NCBI RefSeq assembly: GCF_008369125.1
Contig: NZ_VOAY01000006.1
Span: 1 to 64,000, forward strand
DNA from: Allopusillimonas sp008369125
GTDB taxonomy: Bacteria; Pseudomonadota; Gammaproteobacteria; Burkholderiales; Burkholderiaceae_B
Length of the DNA: 64,000 bases
Direction: 5' to 3'
The notes under the pieces are model-generated. The model saw only the letters and a list, made by a program, of their open reading frames with translations. It searched no databases and was not told where the DNA came from. A program made the translations under genes and the position numbers. This document shows, piece after piece, positions 53,405 through 61,572 of the stretch; within the stretch, counting starts at the first letter, position 1, and the number at the start of each line of letters is the position of its first letter.

Positions 53405-56400
53405 ATGTCTGCACTTCAACATCTTCTCTCATCATTTCGCGCTGCTGCAGTCTCTGAACGCGAAAAAGGCACATATTTCGAAGAGCTGATAGTCAACTAT
53501 CTGCGCAACGAGGCGACCTATCGTGATCTGTACAGTGATGTGTGGACGTATGCAGACTGGGCCAAACAGCAAGGATTGGACGGGCGTGACGCAGGCATTG
53601 ATTTGGTGGCAAAGACCCAAGGCACGAACGAATTCCACGCCGTACAGTGCAAATTCTATGCCGAGGACTATCGCGTTCAGAAAGGCGACATCAATAGCTT
53701 CTTTACGGCGTCGGGCAAAAGCATATTCAAGCACCGCGTCATTGTCAGCACGACAAATAACTGGAGCACGCACGCCGAAGATGCGCTGCAGGATCAGAAT
53801 CCTCCCGTCAGCAAGATCGACCTGTACGATCTGGAGAGCAGCCAGATTGATTGGGCCAAGTACCAACCCGGAAAGACTCCTGTACTTCAGGCTAAGAAAA
53901 CCTTACGCCCGCATCAGAAAAGCGCTCTGGACGCTGTCGCTCAGGGGTTAAAGACGGCAGAGCGCGGCAAACTGATCATGGCCTGCGGTACGGGCAAGAC
54001 GTTTACTAGTCTCAAGATCGCGGAACACATTGCAGGCGCAGGTGGCCGTGTGTTGTTCTTGGTGCCCAGCCTGTCTCTTTTATCGCAAACCTTGACGGAA
54101 TGGACTCAAGAATCCGAATTGCCGCTACATAGCTTTGCCGTGTGTTCTGACAGCGATGTAGGAAAGAAACGCAAGGTCGATGATGACGTAGTGCAGACTT
54201 TTACTCACGAACTACGCTATCCGGCAACTACGGAACCGGCCCGGCTAGCATGTGAAATCTCCAAACGCCACGATGCTCAGCACATGAGCGTGGTCTTCAG
54301 CACTTATCATTCCATTGACGTTATCAGCCAAGCACAAATGCAGTTCGACTTGGCTGATTTCGATTTAATTGTTTGCGATGAGGCACACCGAACTACGGGT
54401 GCTACCTTTGACGGACAAGAAGAAAGCGCCTTTGTCCGTGTCCACAATGCCGATTTCATCCGTGCGGCTAAGCGTGTGTACATGACCGCCACACCACGCA
54501 TCTATGGTGATTCGGCCAAAGCCAGTGCAGAGAAAGATAACGTTGCGCTCGCGTCAATGGATGATGAAACCTTGTTTGGCAAAGAGTTATCTGTCATCAC
54601 CTTTTCCGAAGCGGTGAAGCGAGGCCTGCTGGTCGATTACAAAGTCATCGTGCTGGCAGTAGAAGAAGCCCACGTCAATCGCCGCATCCAAAGCCTACTG
54701 GCTGACGGGAATAATCAGTTGAAGGTGGATGATGCTGCGAAAATCATCGGCTGCTGGAAGGCATTGTCTAAACAAGGGCTAGATGCCGATCTGGCTGAAG
54801 ACACGTCACCTATGCAACGCGCCGTGGCATTTTGCCAAGTGATTGAAGCCAATCACAAAGGCAAGACCCACAAAGTCAGCTCAAAGAACATCGCATCCAT
54901 GTTTCAGGCTGTAGTCCAGGCCTATCAGGAAACAGAAGAGTTTGAAACACTAACGCCCTTGACCTGTGAGGCGGCGCACGTGGATGGCAGCATGAACGCC
55001 AGTCAAAAGGAAGAAAAGCTTAATTGGCTCAAAGCCGATACACCCGAGAACACCTGTCGAATTCTTAGCAATGTGCGTTGCCTCTCCGAGGGCGTTGATG
55101 TTCCTGCTCTAGACGCTGTGCTGTTCCTTACGCCCCGCAACTCGCAGGTGGATGTGGTGCAGTCGGTGGGGCGCGTCATGCGCAACGCACCGGGCAAAAA
55201 GCGCGGCTATGTGATTCTGCCTGTTGTCATTCCAGCAGGCGTCGAGGCACACGAAGCCTTGAACGATAACCAGACTTATAAAGTGGTCTGGCAGGTCTTA
55301 CAAGCGTTGCGTTCACACGATGACCGTTTTGACGCGATGGTCAACAAGCTGGACTTAATCGGCAAAGACGTAAAAAAGATGGAAGTCATTGCCATCACCG
55401 ACAAGATCCAAAAAAAGCAGGAACGCAAACCGGGCGAAGCCAACAGGCGTCGCGCCAAGGGTAAATTCGCACTGGGCGAACCTACTCAAGAGTATCCTAC
55501 CCACGAACAACACGATCTGCAGTTTGAAATCGGTGAAATTGAACGCGCCATCTACGCCAAGCTCGTGCAGAAAGTGGGCAATCGCCACCACTGGGAAGAC
55601 TGGGCCAATGACATTGCCAAGATCGCCCGAACGCACATTGATCGCATCGCTGCCATCATTGAGGAACCTGCCAATACGCGTGAACGTGAGGCCTTCAGTA
55701 CATTTGCAGCCGAGTTGCGTGATGATTTGAATGATAGTATCAGCGATGGCGAGATCATCGAAATGCTGGCCCAGCACCTAATTACCAAGCCTGTATTTGA
55801 CGCGCTATTCGAGTCGTACAGCTTCGCCCAGCACAACCCCATGTCGCAGGCCATGCAGAGCGTGCTGGATGCTTTGCAAGAGCACCACTTGGACAAGGAG
55901 GCTGATACGCTGCAACGCTTTTATGAAAGTGTGGCCCTGCGGGCGCAAGGCATTGACAACGCAGCCGGTAAGCAGAAAATCGTGGTGGAGCTTTACGACA
56001 AATTCTTTCGCAACGCATTCCCGCGCATGACCGAACGCTTAGGGATCGTATACACACCCGTCGAAGTTGTGGACTTCATTATTCACAGTGTCAATGACGT
56101 GTTGAAAGCCGAGTTCGGCCAGACACTGGGTAGCAACGGTGTACACATTCTGGACCCCTTTACAGGCACCGGTACCTTCATCACCCGCCTGCTGCAAAGC
56201 GGCTTAATGACACCGGAACAATTAAAGGAAAAATACAAGAGTGAAATACACGCGAACGAGATTGTGCTGCTGGCTTATTACATCGCCGCCATCAACATAG
56301 AGGCCGTGTATCACGACATCGTTGGCGGTGATTACGTGCCATTTGAAGGCATTTGCTTGACCGACACGTTTGAAATGTATGAAAAGGACGATCTGGTAAG

Positions 56401-58357
56401 CGAACTGTTGGAAAACAACAGTGCTCGGCGAAAGCGTCAGAAAGGACTGGATATCCGAGTCATCATGGGCAACCCACCTTACTCGGCGGGACAAGCGAGC
56501 GCAAATGACAATAACGCCAATGTCGCTTATCCGCATCTGGATAAGCGGATCGAGACTTCTTACGCTGCTCGTTCAGCAATGACTTCCATTAAAAACTTAT
56601 ATGACAGCTATATTCGCGCGATTCGCTGGGGCAGTGACAGGCTAGGCAAGGACGGTGGCGTGATGGCGTATGTATCAGGAAACGCTTGGGCGGAACGCCG
56701 GTTCGCCGATGGTATGCGGAAATGCTTAGTGGAAGAGTTTAGCAATATCTACGTGCTTAACTTACGTGGGGATATAAGAAAGAATATGTTGAGTAAAGGA
56801 CGAGCAAAAGAAGGCCAAAATGTATTTGGTAGTGCCAGTATGACGGGCATCTCAATTACCATATTCGTCAAAAGCCCAAACGCAAAAGAACATGGTCAAA
56901 TTTTTTATCACGATATAGGCGATGATCTTAAACAAACTGAAAAGCTAGAAAAAATAAAAAGCTATACCGGGATTAATGGCATTACTAAAAAGAACGGTTG
57001 GCAAGCTATAGTTCCGGATGTACATGGTGATTGGCTTGGTCAACGAGACGGCAGTTTCGCTAAATTCATCGTCTTAGGCGACAAAAAGACCAGCAATATC
57101 AAAGTGTTTGGCAATTATTCGCTAGGCATAGGAACCAATAGAGACGCATGGTGCTACAACCTTTCAATAAATAATTTAGCGAAGAACATGGGTAAGACTG
57201 TTGATTTTTATAATTCCGAAGTAGATCGCTTCAACGCAGTCTACGCTGGCATCGATCGCGCTGCAAGAGACGAAAAAATAAACGATTTTCTTGATAGAGA
57301 TAGCAGTAAAATAGCTTGGTCGAGCAGCTTAATACCTAATGTGGCACGAGGAATTAAGGGCGAATATGATGCCAAAAAGCTAGTTTGTAGCTTATATCGT
57401 CCTTTTTCAAAACAATGGTTGTATTACGACCCGATGTTCAATCATCGTGTCGGCCAAATGCCACATATATTTCCAAATGCAACGGTGAAAAACTTGGTCA
57501 TTTGCGTGTCAGGTGTCGGAGCACGTAGCGGCTTTTCAACAATAATTACCGATACGTTGCCATGTCTGGATAACATCGAAAAGGGCCAATGCTTTCCCCT
57601 TTATCTCTACGATGATACCAAGACGGCTAGCTCCCTATCCACTTCACAAACTCAGGCTGAGTTTGATGCCCTCGCCATAGCCGAAGCGCAACCCCGCCGC
57701 CGCCACGCTCTAACGAATGAAGGCCTGACTCATTTTCAGTCCACCTACCCAAGCGAGCAAATCAGCAAAGAAGATATTTTCTACTACGTCTATGGCGTAT
57801 TGCACTCCGAAGAGTATCGCGAAAAATACGCTGATAACCTGTCCAAAGAGTTGCCGCGCATCCCCTGTGTCAAAACCGTAGAGGGCTTCTGGGCATTCAG
57901 TAAGGCTGGCCGAGCATTGGCCAATCTGCATTTGAACTATGAAACCGTCGCCATGTATCCAGCCACCATCCTCGGCGGCGGTACAAGTGATGATGATTAC
58001 CGTGTGGAAAAAATGAAGTATGGTGCCAAGAAAGACCTGACCACGCTGCACTACAACAGCAAAATAACCGTAAAAAACATCCCACTGGAAGCCTATGACT
58101 ATGTAGTCAATGGTAAGCCCGCACTGGACTGGGTGGTTGAGCGCCAGTGCGTCAAAACCGACAAAGCCAGCGGTATCGTCAATGACGCCAATGATTGGGC
58201 CATCGACACAATGCACAACGCCAAGTACCCACTTGAGCTCTTCCTACGTGTAATAACGGTAAGTCTAGAGACAATGAAGATTGTTCGCTCTTTACCGCCT
58301 CTCGATATTCTAGAGAGCGAGCTATCGGATATTTCACATGCGGGTGCACTTGCATAG
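53405..58357 (+). CDS. Type ISP restriction-modification enzyme (nuclease-helicase-methyltransferase)
   Basis: A single 1650-residue polypeptide with the order known from Type ISP enzymes such as LlaGI and LlaBIII. The Mrr-like nuclease domain has D66 (GRDAGID) and Q81-C-K83. The superfamily 2 helicase/translocase has Walker A GTGKT (195-199), DEAH 325-328, MTATP from 360 and motif VI QSVGRVMR from 586. A coupler follows. The N6-adenine methyltransferase has motif I DPFTGTGTF (917-925) and NPPY (1023-1026). The C-terminal part should hold the target-recognition domain. All catalytic motifs are intact. Self-modification plus translocating cleavage makes it a complete defence system in one gene. 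Confidence 0.92.
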   Translation: MSALQHLLSSFRAAAVSEREKGTYFEELIVNYLRNEATYRDLYSDVWTYADWAKQQGLDGRDAGIDLVAKTQGTNEFHAVQCKFYAEDYRVQKGDINSFFTASGKSIFKHRVIVSTTNNWSTHAEDALQDQNPPVSKIDLYDLESSQIDWAKYQPGKTPVLQAKKTLRPHQKSALDAVAQGLKTAERGKLIMACGTGKTFTSLKIAEHIAGAGGRVLFLVPSLSLLSQTLTEWTQESELPLHSFAVCSDSDVGKKRKVDDDVVQTFTHELRYPATTEPARLACEISKRHDAQHMSVVFSTYHSIDVISQAQMQFDLADFDLIVCDEAHRTTGATFDGQEESAFVRVHNADFIRAAKRVYMTATPRIYGDSAKASAEKDNVALASMDDETLFGKELSVITFSEAVKRGLLVDYKVIVLAVEEAHVNRRIQSLLADGNNQLKVDDAAKIIGCWKALSKQGLDADLAEDTSPMQRAVAFCQVIEANHKGKTHKVSSKNIASMFQAVVQAYQETEEFETLTPLTCEAAHVDGSMNASQKEEKLNWLKADTPENTCRILSNVRCLSEGVDVPALDAVLFLTPRNSQVDVVQSVGRVMRNAPGKKRGYVILPVVIPAGVEAHEALNDNQTYKVVWQVLQALRSHDDRFDAMVNKLDLIGKDVKKMEVIAITDKIQKKQERKPGEANRRRAKGKFALGEPTQEYPTHEQHDLQFEIGEIERAIYAKLVQKVGNRHHWEDWANDIAKIARTHIDRIAAIIEEPANTREREAFSTFAAELRDDLNDSISDGEIIEMLAQHLITKPVFDALFESYSFAQHNPMSQAMQSVLDALQEHHLDKEADTLQRFYESVALRAQGIDNAAGKQKIVVELYDKFFRNAFPRMTERLGIVYTPVEVVDFIIHSVNDVLKAEFGQTLGSNGVHILDPFTGTGTFITRLLQSGLMTPEQLKEKYKSEIHANEIVLLAYYIAAINIEAVYHDIVGGDYVPFEGICLTDTFEMYEKDDLVSELLENNSARRKRQKGLDIRVIMGNPPYSAGQASANDNNANVAYPHLDKRIETSYAARSAMTSIKNLYDSYIRAIRWGSDRLGKDGGVMAYVSGNAWAERRFADGMRKCLVEEFSNIYVLNLRGDIRKNMLSKGRAKEGQNVFGSASMTGISITIFVKSPNAKEHGQIFYHDIGDDLKQTEKLEKIKSYTGINGITKKNGWQAIVPDVHGDWLGQRDGSFAKFIVLGDKKTSNIKVFGNYSLGIGTNRDAWCYNLSINNLAKNMGKTVDFYNSEVDRFNAVYAGIDRAARDEKINDFLDRDSSKIAWSSSLIPNVARGIKGEYDAKKLVCSLYRPFSKQWLYYDPMFNHRVGQMPHIFPNATVKNLVICVSGVGARSGFSTIITDTLPCLDNIEKGQCFPLYLYDDTKTASSLSTSQTQAEFDALAIAEAQPRRRHALTNEGLTHFQSTYPSEQISKEDIFYYVYGVLHSEEYREKYADNLSKELPRIPCVKTVEGFWAFSKAGRALANLHLNYETVAMYPATILGGGTSDDDYRVEKMKYGAKKDLTTLHYNSKITVKNIPLEAYDYVVNGKPALDWVVERQCVKTDKASGIVNDANDWAIDTMHNAKYPLELFLRVITVSLETMKIVRSLPPLDILESELSDISHAGALA

Positions 58358-58542
58358 AATTAACCAGTCAAGATTTAACCAAGGCCAAAATTTGTTCGAA
58401 TCAAGTACCTGATGTAAGGCAAACTAAAGTCACTGCGCTATCAGTCTACACTCCTAGAATATGCTTGTGCAGATTTACAGCCAGAACCGTAGTCATGAAT
58501 TGTGCCTGAGTTTTTCCGAGATGGTGGGTGGATTGCAGTCGC

Positions 58543-58556
58543 CGTTTTCGGTTTCG
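58543..58556 (-). repeat. Right copy of 14-bp inverted repeat
   Basis: CGTTTTCGGTTTCG is the exact inverse of 53153-53166. A related box, CCGAAAACGAAACCC, follows at 58790-58804. Confidence 0.7.
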
Positions 58557-59006
58557 GTTTGCCATAGGCCGAAAGTTTGAAAACTTGAAAATTTTGTGCA
58601 AGGCGGTAGGTAGTGGGAAGCCCACTCGGAGACGATAAAAACTACCCCCTTCACTCTGCCTTGCCGGTATCTACCTCCTTGCAGGGACGCGCCCGTCGGT
58701 AGGCGGTACCAGTGCAACGGAGCAGTAAGCTCGGCACAGCCTACACCTTGCACAACGCTGTACCCAACTTGCGCTACACAACCTGATAACCGAAAACGAA
58801 ACCCACCACCTGCTACCTACAGCCCTAACCGCCTGTAACCAGCGCTGCAGGCTAGCCCCTTGAACGCTACGCAGTGGCACACCGCCAGGTTTCGCCACAA
58901 TGCCGCCACACATAACAGAAATATTCCTTTGATAAGCGGCAAGGCTCAGAAGGCTTGCAGCCCACATTAACGCACAAGGTAGGGCTACCCCACCACTTGA
59001 ACAGAC

Positions 59007-59027
59007 CCCACCTGATAGTGGGCTTTT
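59007..59027 (+). terminator. Candidate terminator near the right end
   Basis: CCCAC-CTGATA-GTGGG followed by CTTTTC forms a short stem with a T-rich tail just before the right subterminal repeat. Confidence 0.45.
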
Positions 59028-59028
59028 C

Positions 59029-59049
59029 TTGGTACAACGGGGGAACATT
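59029..59049 (+). repeat. Right subterminal repeat, candidate integrase arm site
   Basis: TTGGTACA followed by ACGGGGGAACATT matches the left subterminal repeat (45489-45509) at 19 of 21 positions, in direct orientation, 238 bp inside attR. Confidence 0.5.
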
Positions 59050-59170
59050 GGGACAGGTACACGCCGCGTGCCTGATTGACCAATTTTAATTCAAATCAGG
59101 CACTTAACCATCTGATTTCAAAGGTTAAACTCATTGATTGCATGGCCGCTCTCGTGTAAGATTACTCTTA

Positions 59171-59189
59171 CTACATGATTTTCATGTAG
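59171..59189. promoter_or_regulatory. Perfect 8-bp inverted repeat near attR
   Basis: CTACATGA-TTT-TCATGTAG is a perfect inverted repeat about 100 bp inside attR, in AT-rich DNA. It shares CATGTAG with the iterons near 51506. It could be a site for the AlpA-like protein, an integration host factor or the integrase. Confidence 0.45.
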
Positions 59190-59234
59190 TTTGATTAATT
59201 ATTGTTCTTCTCCGTACCATTTCCCATAAAGACA

Positions 59235-59265
59235 AAACCCGCAAAGCCTTACGCCATGCGGGTTT
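59235..59265. terminator. Hairpin next to attR
   Basis: AAACCCGCA and TGCGGGTTT form a 9-bp stem whose loop contains AAGCCTTA. A related but weaker structure, CCCT...AGGG with the same AAGCCTTA and a following GGGTTTC, lies beside attL at about 45433-45460. It may insulate the element from alaC transcription or mark the attachment site. Confidence 0.6.
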
Positions 59266-59286
59266 CGGGGACTAACCTCTGATAGT

Positions 59287-59381
59287 TTTTATGGAGCTCA
59301 TTTAGCTATACCATCCTTGCGGAACATGTCCTTGATGCCGCGCACCGCCTGGCGTGTGCGCTGTTCGTTTTCGATAAGGGC
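59287..59381. repeat. Right attachment repeat (attR), 95 bp
   Basis: Exact copy of 45338-45432. It forms the last 27 codons and stop of the intact alaC gene plus 11 bp of former hom sequence. Integration therefore preserves the aminotransferase reading frame. Confidence 0.95.
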
Positions 59382-60485
59382 GAATCGGACATAATTGTCA
59401 CCGTATTCGCCAAACCCGATCCCCGGAGACACAGCCACCTTGGCATCGGCCAGCAATCGCTTGGAAAATTCGAGCGAACCCAATTGCTCGTATGCTTCGG
59501 GGATTTTTGCCCAGATATACATGGATGCTTTGGGGATGTCGACCATCCAGCCGGCTTCATGCAAGCCTTTAGCCAGCACGTCGCGGCGGCGACGGTATAG
59601 TTCGACAACCTCGTTGACACAGTCTTGCGGGCCTTCGAGAGCTGCAATGGAAGCCACCTGTATAGGCGTGAACATGCCATAATCATGGTAGCTTTTGATG
59701 CGAGCCAGGGCATTGACGAGTTCGGCATTGCCCACCATAAAGCCCACGCGCCAGCCGGCCATGCTATAGCTTTTGCTCATGGTAAAAAATTCGACCGCCA
59801 CATCGCGGGCACCTTCGACCTGCATGATGGATGGTGCCACATAGCCGTCAAAGGTGATATCGGCGTAGGCCAGGTCATGGACCACCAAAATATTGTGCTC
59901 GCGCGCCAACGCAACAATGCGTTCGAAAAACGACAGATCAACGCACTGCGCAGTGGGGTTGCTGGGAAAACCCAGAATCATCATTTTGGGCTTGGGTATG
60001 CATTCACGCACAGCCCGCTCGATTTCTTCGAAAAAGTCGATGCCAGGTGTCATGGGCACGGAGCGAATATTTGCGCCCGCTATGACGGCACCGTAAATAT
60101 GGATGGGATAGCTGGGGTTAGGCACCAGCACGGTATCGCCGCGATCGAGCGTGGCCAGCATAAGGTGGGCCAGGCCTTCTTTGGAGCCAATGGTAACAAT
60201 GGCTTCGGTGTCTGGGTCAATGTGAACGCCGTAGCGTCTTTCGTACCACCCTGATATTGCCTTGCGCAGACGCGGAATGCCTTTAGACACAGAATAACCA
60301 TGCGTATTAGGGCGTGACGCCGCCTCAATGAGCTTATCGACGATATGCTGGGGCGTAGGGCTGTCGGGGTTGCCCATAGACATATCGATAATATCTTCGC
60401 CACGTCTTCGGGCCGCCATTTTTAATTCACCGGTTATATTGAATACATAGGGCGGCAAACGTTCTATGCGCGGAAACGAGGTCAT
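59298..60485 (-). CDS. alaC: Alanine-type aminotransferase AlaC
   Basis: A 395-residue class I/II PLP aminotransferase of the AlaC/YfdZ type, making alanine from pyruvate and glutamate. The PLP lysine is K238 in MSKSYSMAGWRVG, with GYSVSKGIPRLR, NPSYPIH and GFPSNPTAQ supplying cofactor and substrate contacts. AAGGAA before ATG 60485 decides the start over a codon seven residues earlier. The last 27 codons lie in attR. The native downstream partner hom now lies across the element. Confidence 0.88.
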   Translation of the reverse strand: MTSFPRIERLPPYVFNITGELKMAARRRGEDIIDMSMGNPDSPTPQHIVDKLIEAASRPNTHGYSVSKGIPRLRKAISGWYERRYGVHIDPDTEAIVTIGSKEGLAHLMLATLDRGDTVLVPNPSYPIHIYGAVIAGANIRSVPMTPGIDFFEEIERAVRECIPKPKMMILGFPSNPTAQCVDLSFFERIVALAREHNILVVHDLAYADITFDGYVAPSIMQVEGARDVAVEFFTMSKSYSMAGWRVGFMVGNAELVNALARIKSYHDYGMFTPIQVASIAALEGPQDCVNEVVELYRRRRDVLAKGLHEAGWMVDIPKASMYIWAKIPEAYEQLGSLEFSKRLLADAKVAVSPGIGFGEYGDNYVRFALIENEQRTRQAVRGIKDMFRKDGIAK

Positions 60486-60624
60486 GATGTTCCTTGGAGA
60501 CGGCAATAAAGTTAAAGGGCAAATTCAGGCACAATCGACAAGTTTAATCCATCCTAAAAAAACGCGGAATCGACTTGATGTCATGATGTTTGCGCTATGA
60601 TCGAACTGACTATAGGAGTTTTAC

Positions 60625-61071
60625 GTGGAATTACGAAGCGAAGCCAATCCTGCGCTCAATACAATTACCGCCTATGGTTCGGGTTACGTCGAAATCAACG
60701 AGGTTGCCTACCGGCATCCGGTATATTTTGCGCCCGAGGGCGAGATACATGACTGGCCAGTAAGCAACGTCGACGACATCACAACCTCGACCTTGCGCGA
60801 TATCGCGGGTGTGCCCAATGCCAAGGCCGACCCCATGGCATTTCTTGACGGCGCGCCAAACGTTTTGCCCGACGATGCTGCCGAAGTGCTAATTATTGGT
60901 ACCGGAGAAAAGCAGCAGTTGCTGCCAGCGCATGTTATGGGGCCACTTTTACAGATGGGTATAGGTATTGAAGCCATGACCACACAGGCGGCAGCGCGTA
61001 CCTATAATATTTTAATGTCCGAAGGACGACGCGTTGTGGTCGCCCTGATAACCCACCAGGAGGCCGTATGA
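60625..61071 (+). CDS. Mth938-like (NDUFAF3/DUF498) protein
   Basis: A 148-residue soluble protein of the Mth938-like fold, the family of mitochondrial NDUFAF3. Characteristic features are the ITAYGSGYVEINEVAY start, PEVLIIGTG-like VLIIGTGEKQQL near residue 94, and GIGIEAMTTQAAARTYNIL near 115-135. Function in bacteria is unclear. Its stop overlaps the bcp start, as is common for this pair in Burkholderiales. Confidence 0.85.
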   Translation: MELRSEANPALNTITAYGSGYVEINEVAYRHPVYFAPEGEIHDWPVSNVDDITTSTLRDIAGVPNAKADPMAFLDGAPNVLPDDAAEVLIIGTGEKQQLLPAHVMGPLLQMGIGIEAMTTQAAARTYNILMSEGRRVVVALITHQEAV

Positions 61072-61535
61072 GCCAGGTTACCCTTGGCAAAGCCATCCCG
61101 CCTTTCAAGGCTGTAAGCACCCATGGCGACATCAGCCTAGAAGGGCTGCGTGGGCATCTGGCCGTATTGTACTTTTACCCAAAAGACAATACACCGGGCT
61201 GCACCACCCAGGCACAAGATTTTCGCGACCGTTATCAAGAGTTCGTAGACACAGGTTGTCATATTATTGGCGTATCGCGTGACTCGCTCAAGTCGCATAC
61301 AGGTTTTACTGACAAGCAAGAGCTGCCATTTCCGCTTATCTCTGACGACAGTGAAGCCCTATGCGAACTGTTTGGCGTCATGAAGCTAAAAAACATGTAC
61401 GGCAAACAGGTACGCGGCATAGAGCGAAGCACCTTCCTCATCGACTCGCACGGGGTTCTGCTGCGCGAATGGCGCGGCGTACGCGTGCCCGGACACGTCG
61501 ACGAAGTGCTGCAAACCGTTCGCGACAGCATCTGA
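61068..61535 (+). CDS. bcp: Thiol peroxidase Bcp/PrxQ
   Basis: A 155-residue atypical peroxiredoxin that reduces hydroperoxides using thioredoxin. The peroxidatic cysteine is C45 in NTPGCTTQAQ. The resolving cysteine that E. coli Bcp has five residues later is replaced by Gln, so resolution must use another cysteine (for example in DTGCHIIGVS) or an external thiol. The start overlaps the Mth938-like stop as ATGA. Confidence 0.93.
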   Translation: MSQVTLGKAIPPFKAVSTHGDISLEGLRGHLAVLYFYPKDNTPGCTTQAQDFRDRYQEFVDTGCHIIGVSRDSLKSHTGFTDKQELPFPLISDDSEALCELFGVMKLKNMYGKQVRGIERSTFLIDSHGVLLREWRGVRVPGHVDEVLQTVRDSI

Positions 61536-61572
61536 CACACACCTTACCCACACTGCCAGGAGCCCACACCCG

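Larger units (their letters stand above)
58358..59028. other. Gene-free right part of the element
   Basis: About 670 bp after the restriction gene contain no convincing frame; minus-strand frames here are Cys/Trp-rich with no ribosome binding site. The region holds GAAACCGAAA-type boxes at 58543 and 58790 and some GC-rich potential hairpins. It may contain a noncoding RNA or decayed cargo. Confidence 0.5.
45338..59381. mobile_element. Integrated P4-like element in alaC with Type ISP defence cargo
   Basis: The two 95-bp direct repeats are exactly 13,949 bp apart. Between them are a tyrosine integrase next to the left repeat, an AlpA-like regulator, small unknown genes, a structured RNA region, a primase-helicase, an iteron-type candidate origin, a periplasmic orphan and a 1650-residue Type ISP restriction enzyme. 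No capsid, terminase, tail, relaxase or conjugation gene is visible. The plan of integrase, AlpA, structured immunity-RNA-like leader, alpha-type primase and origin resembles phage P4 satellites, while the target, a protein-coding aminotransferase gene, is unusual. Horizontal acquisition is clear; satellite status is inference. Confidence 0.93.

Noticed and set aside
45533..58357. Conjugative or complete prophage interpretation of the element
   Set aside because: No relaxase, type IV secretion, capsid, terminase or tail gene is present among the readable frames.
58671..59048. 125-residue minus-strand frame near attR
   Set aside because: Rich in Cys, Arg and Trp with no start signal; typical of a spurious frame in GC-rich noncoding DNA.
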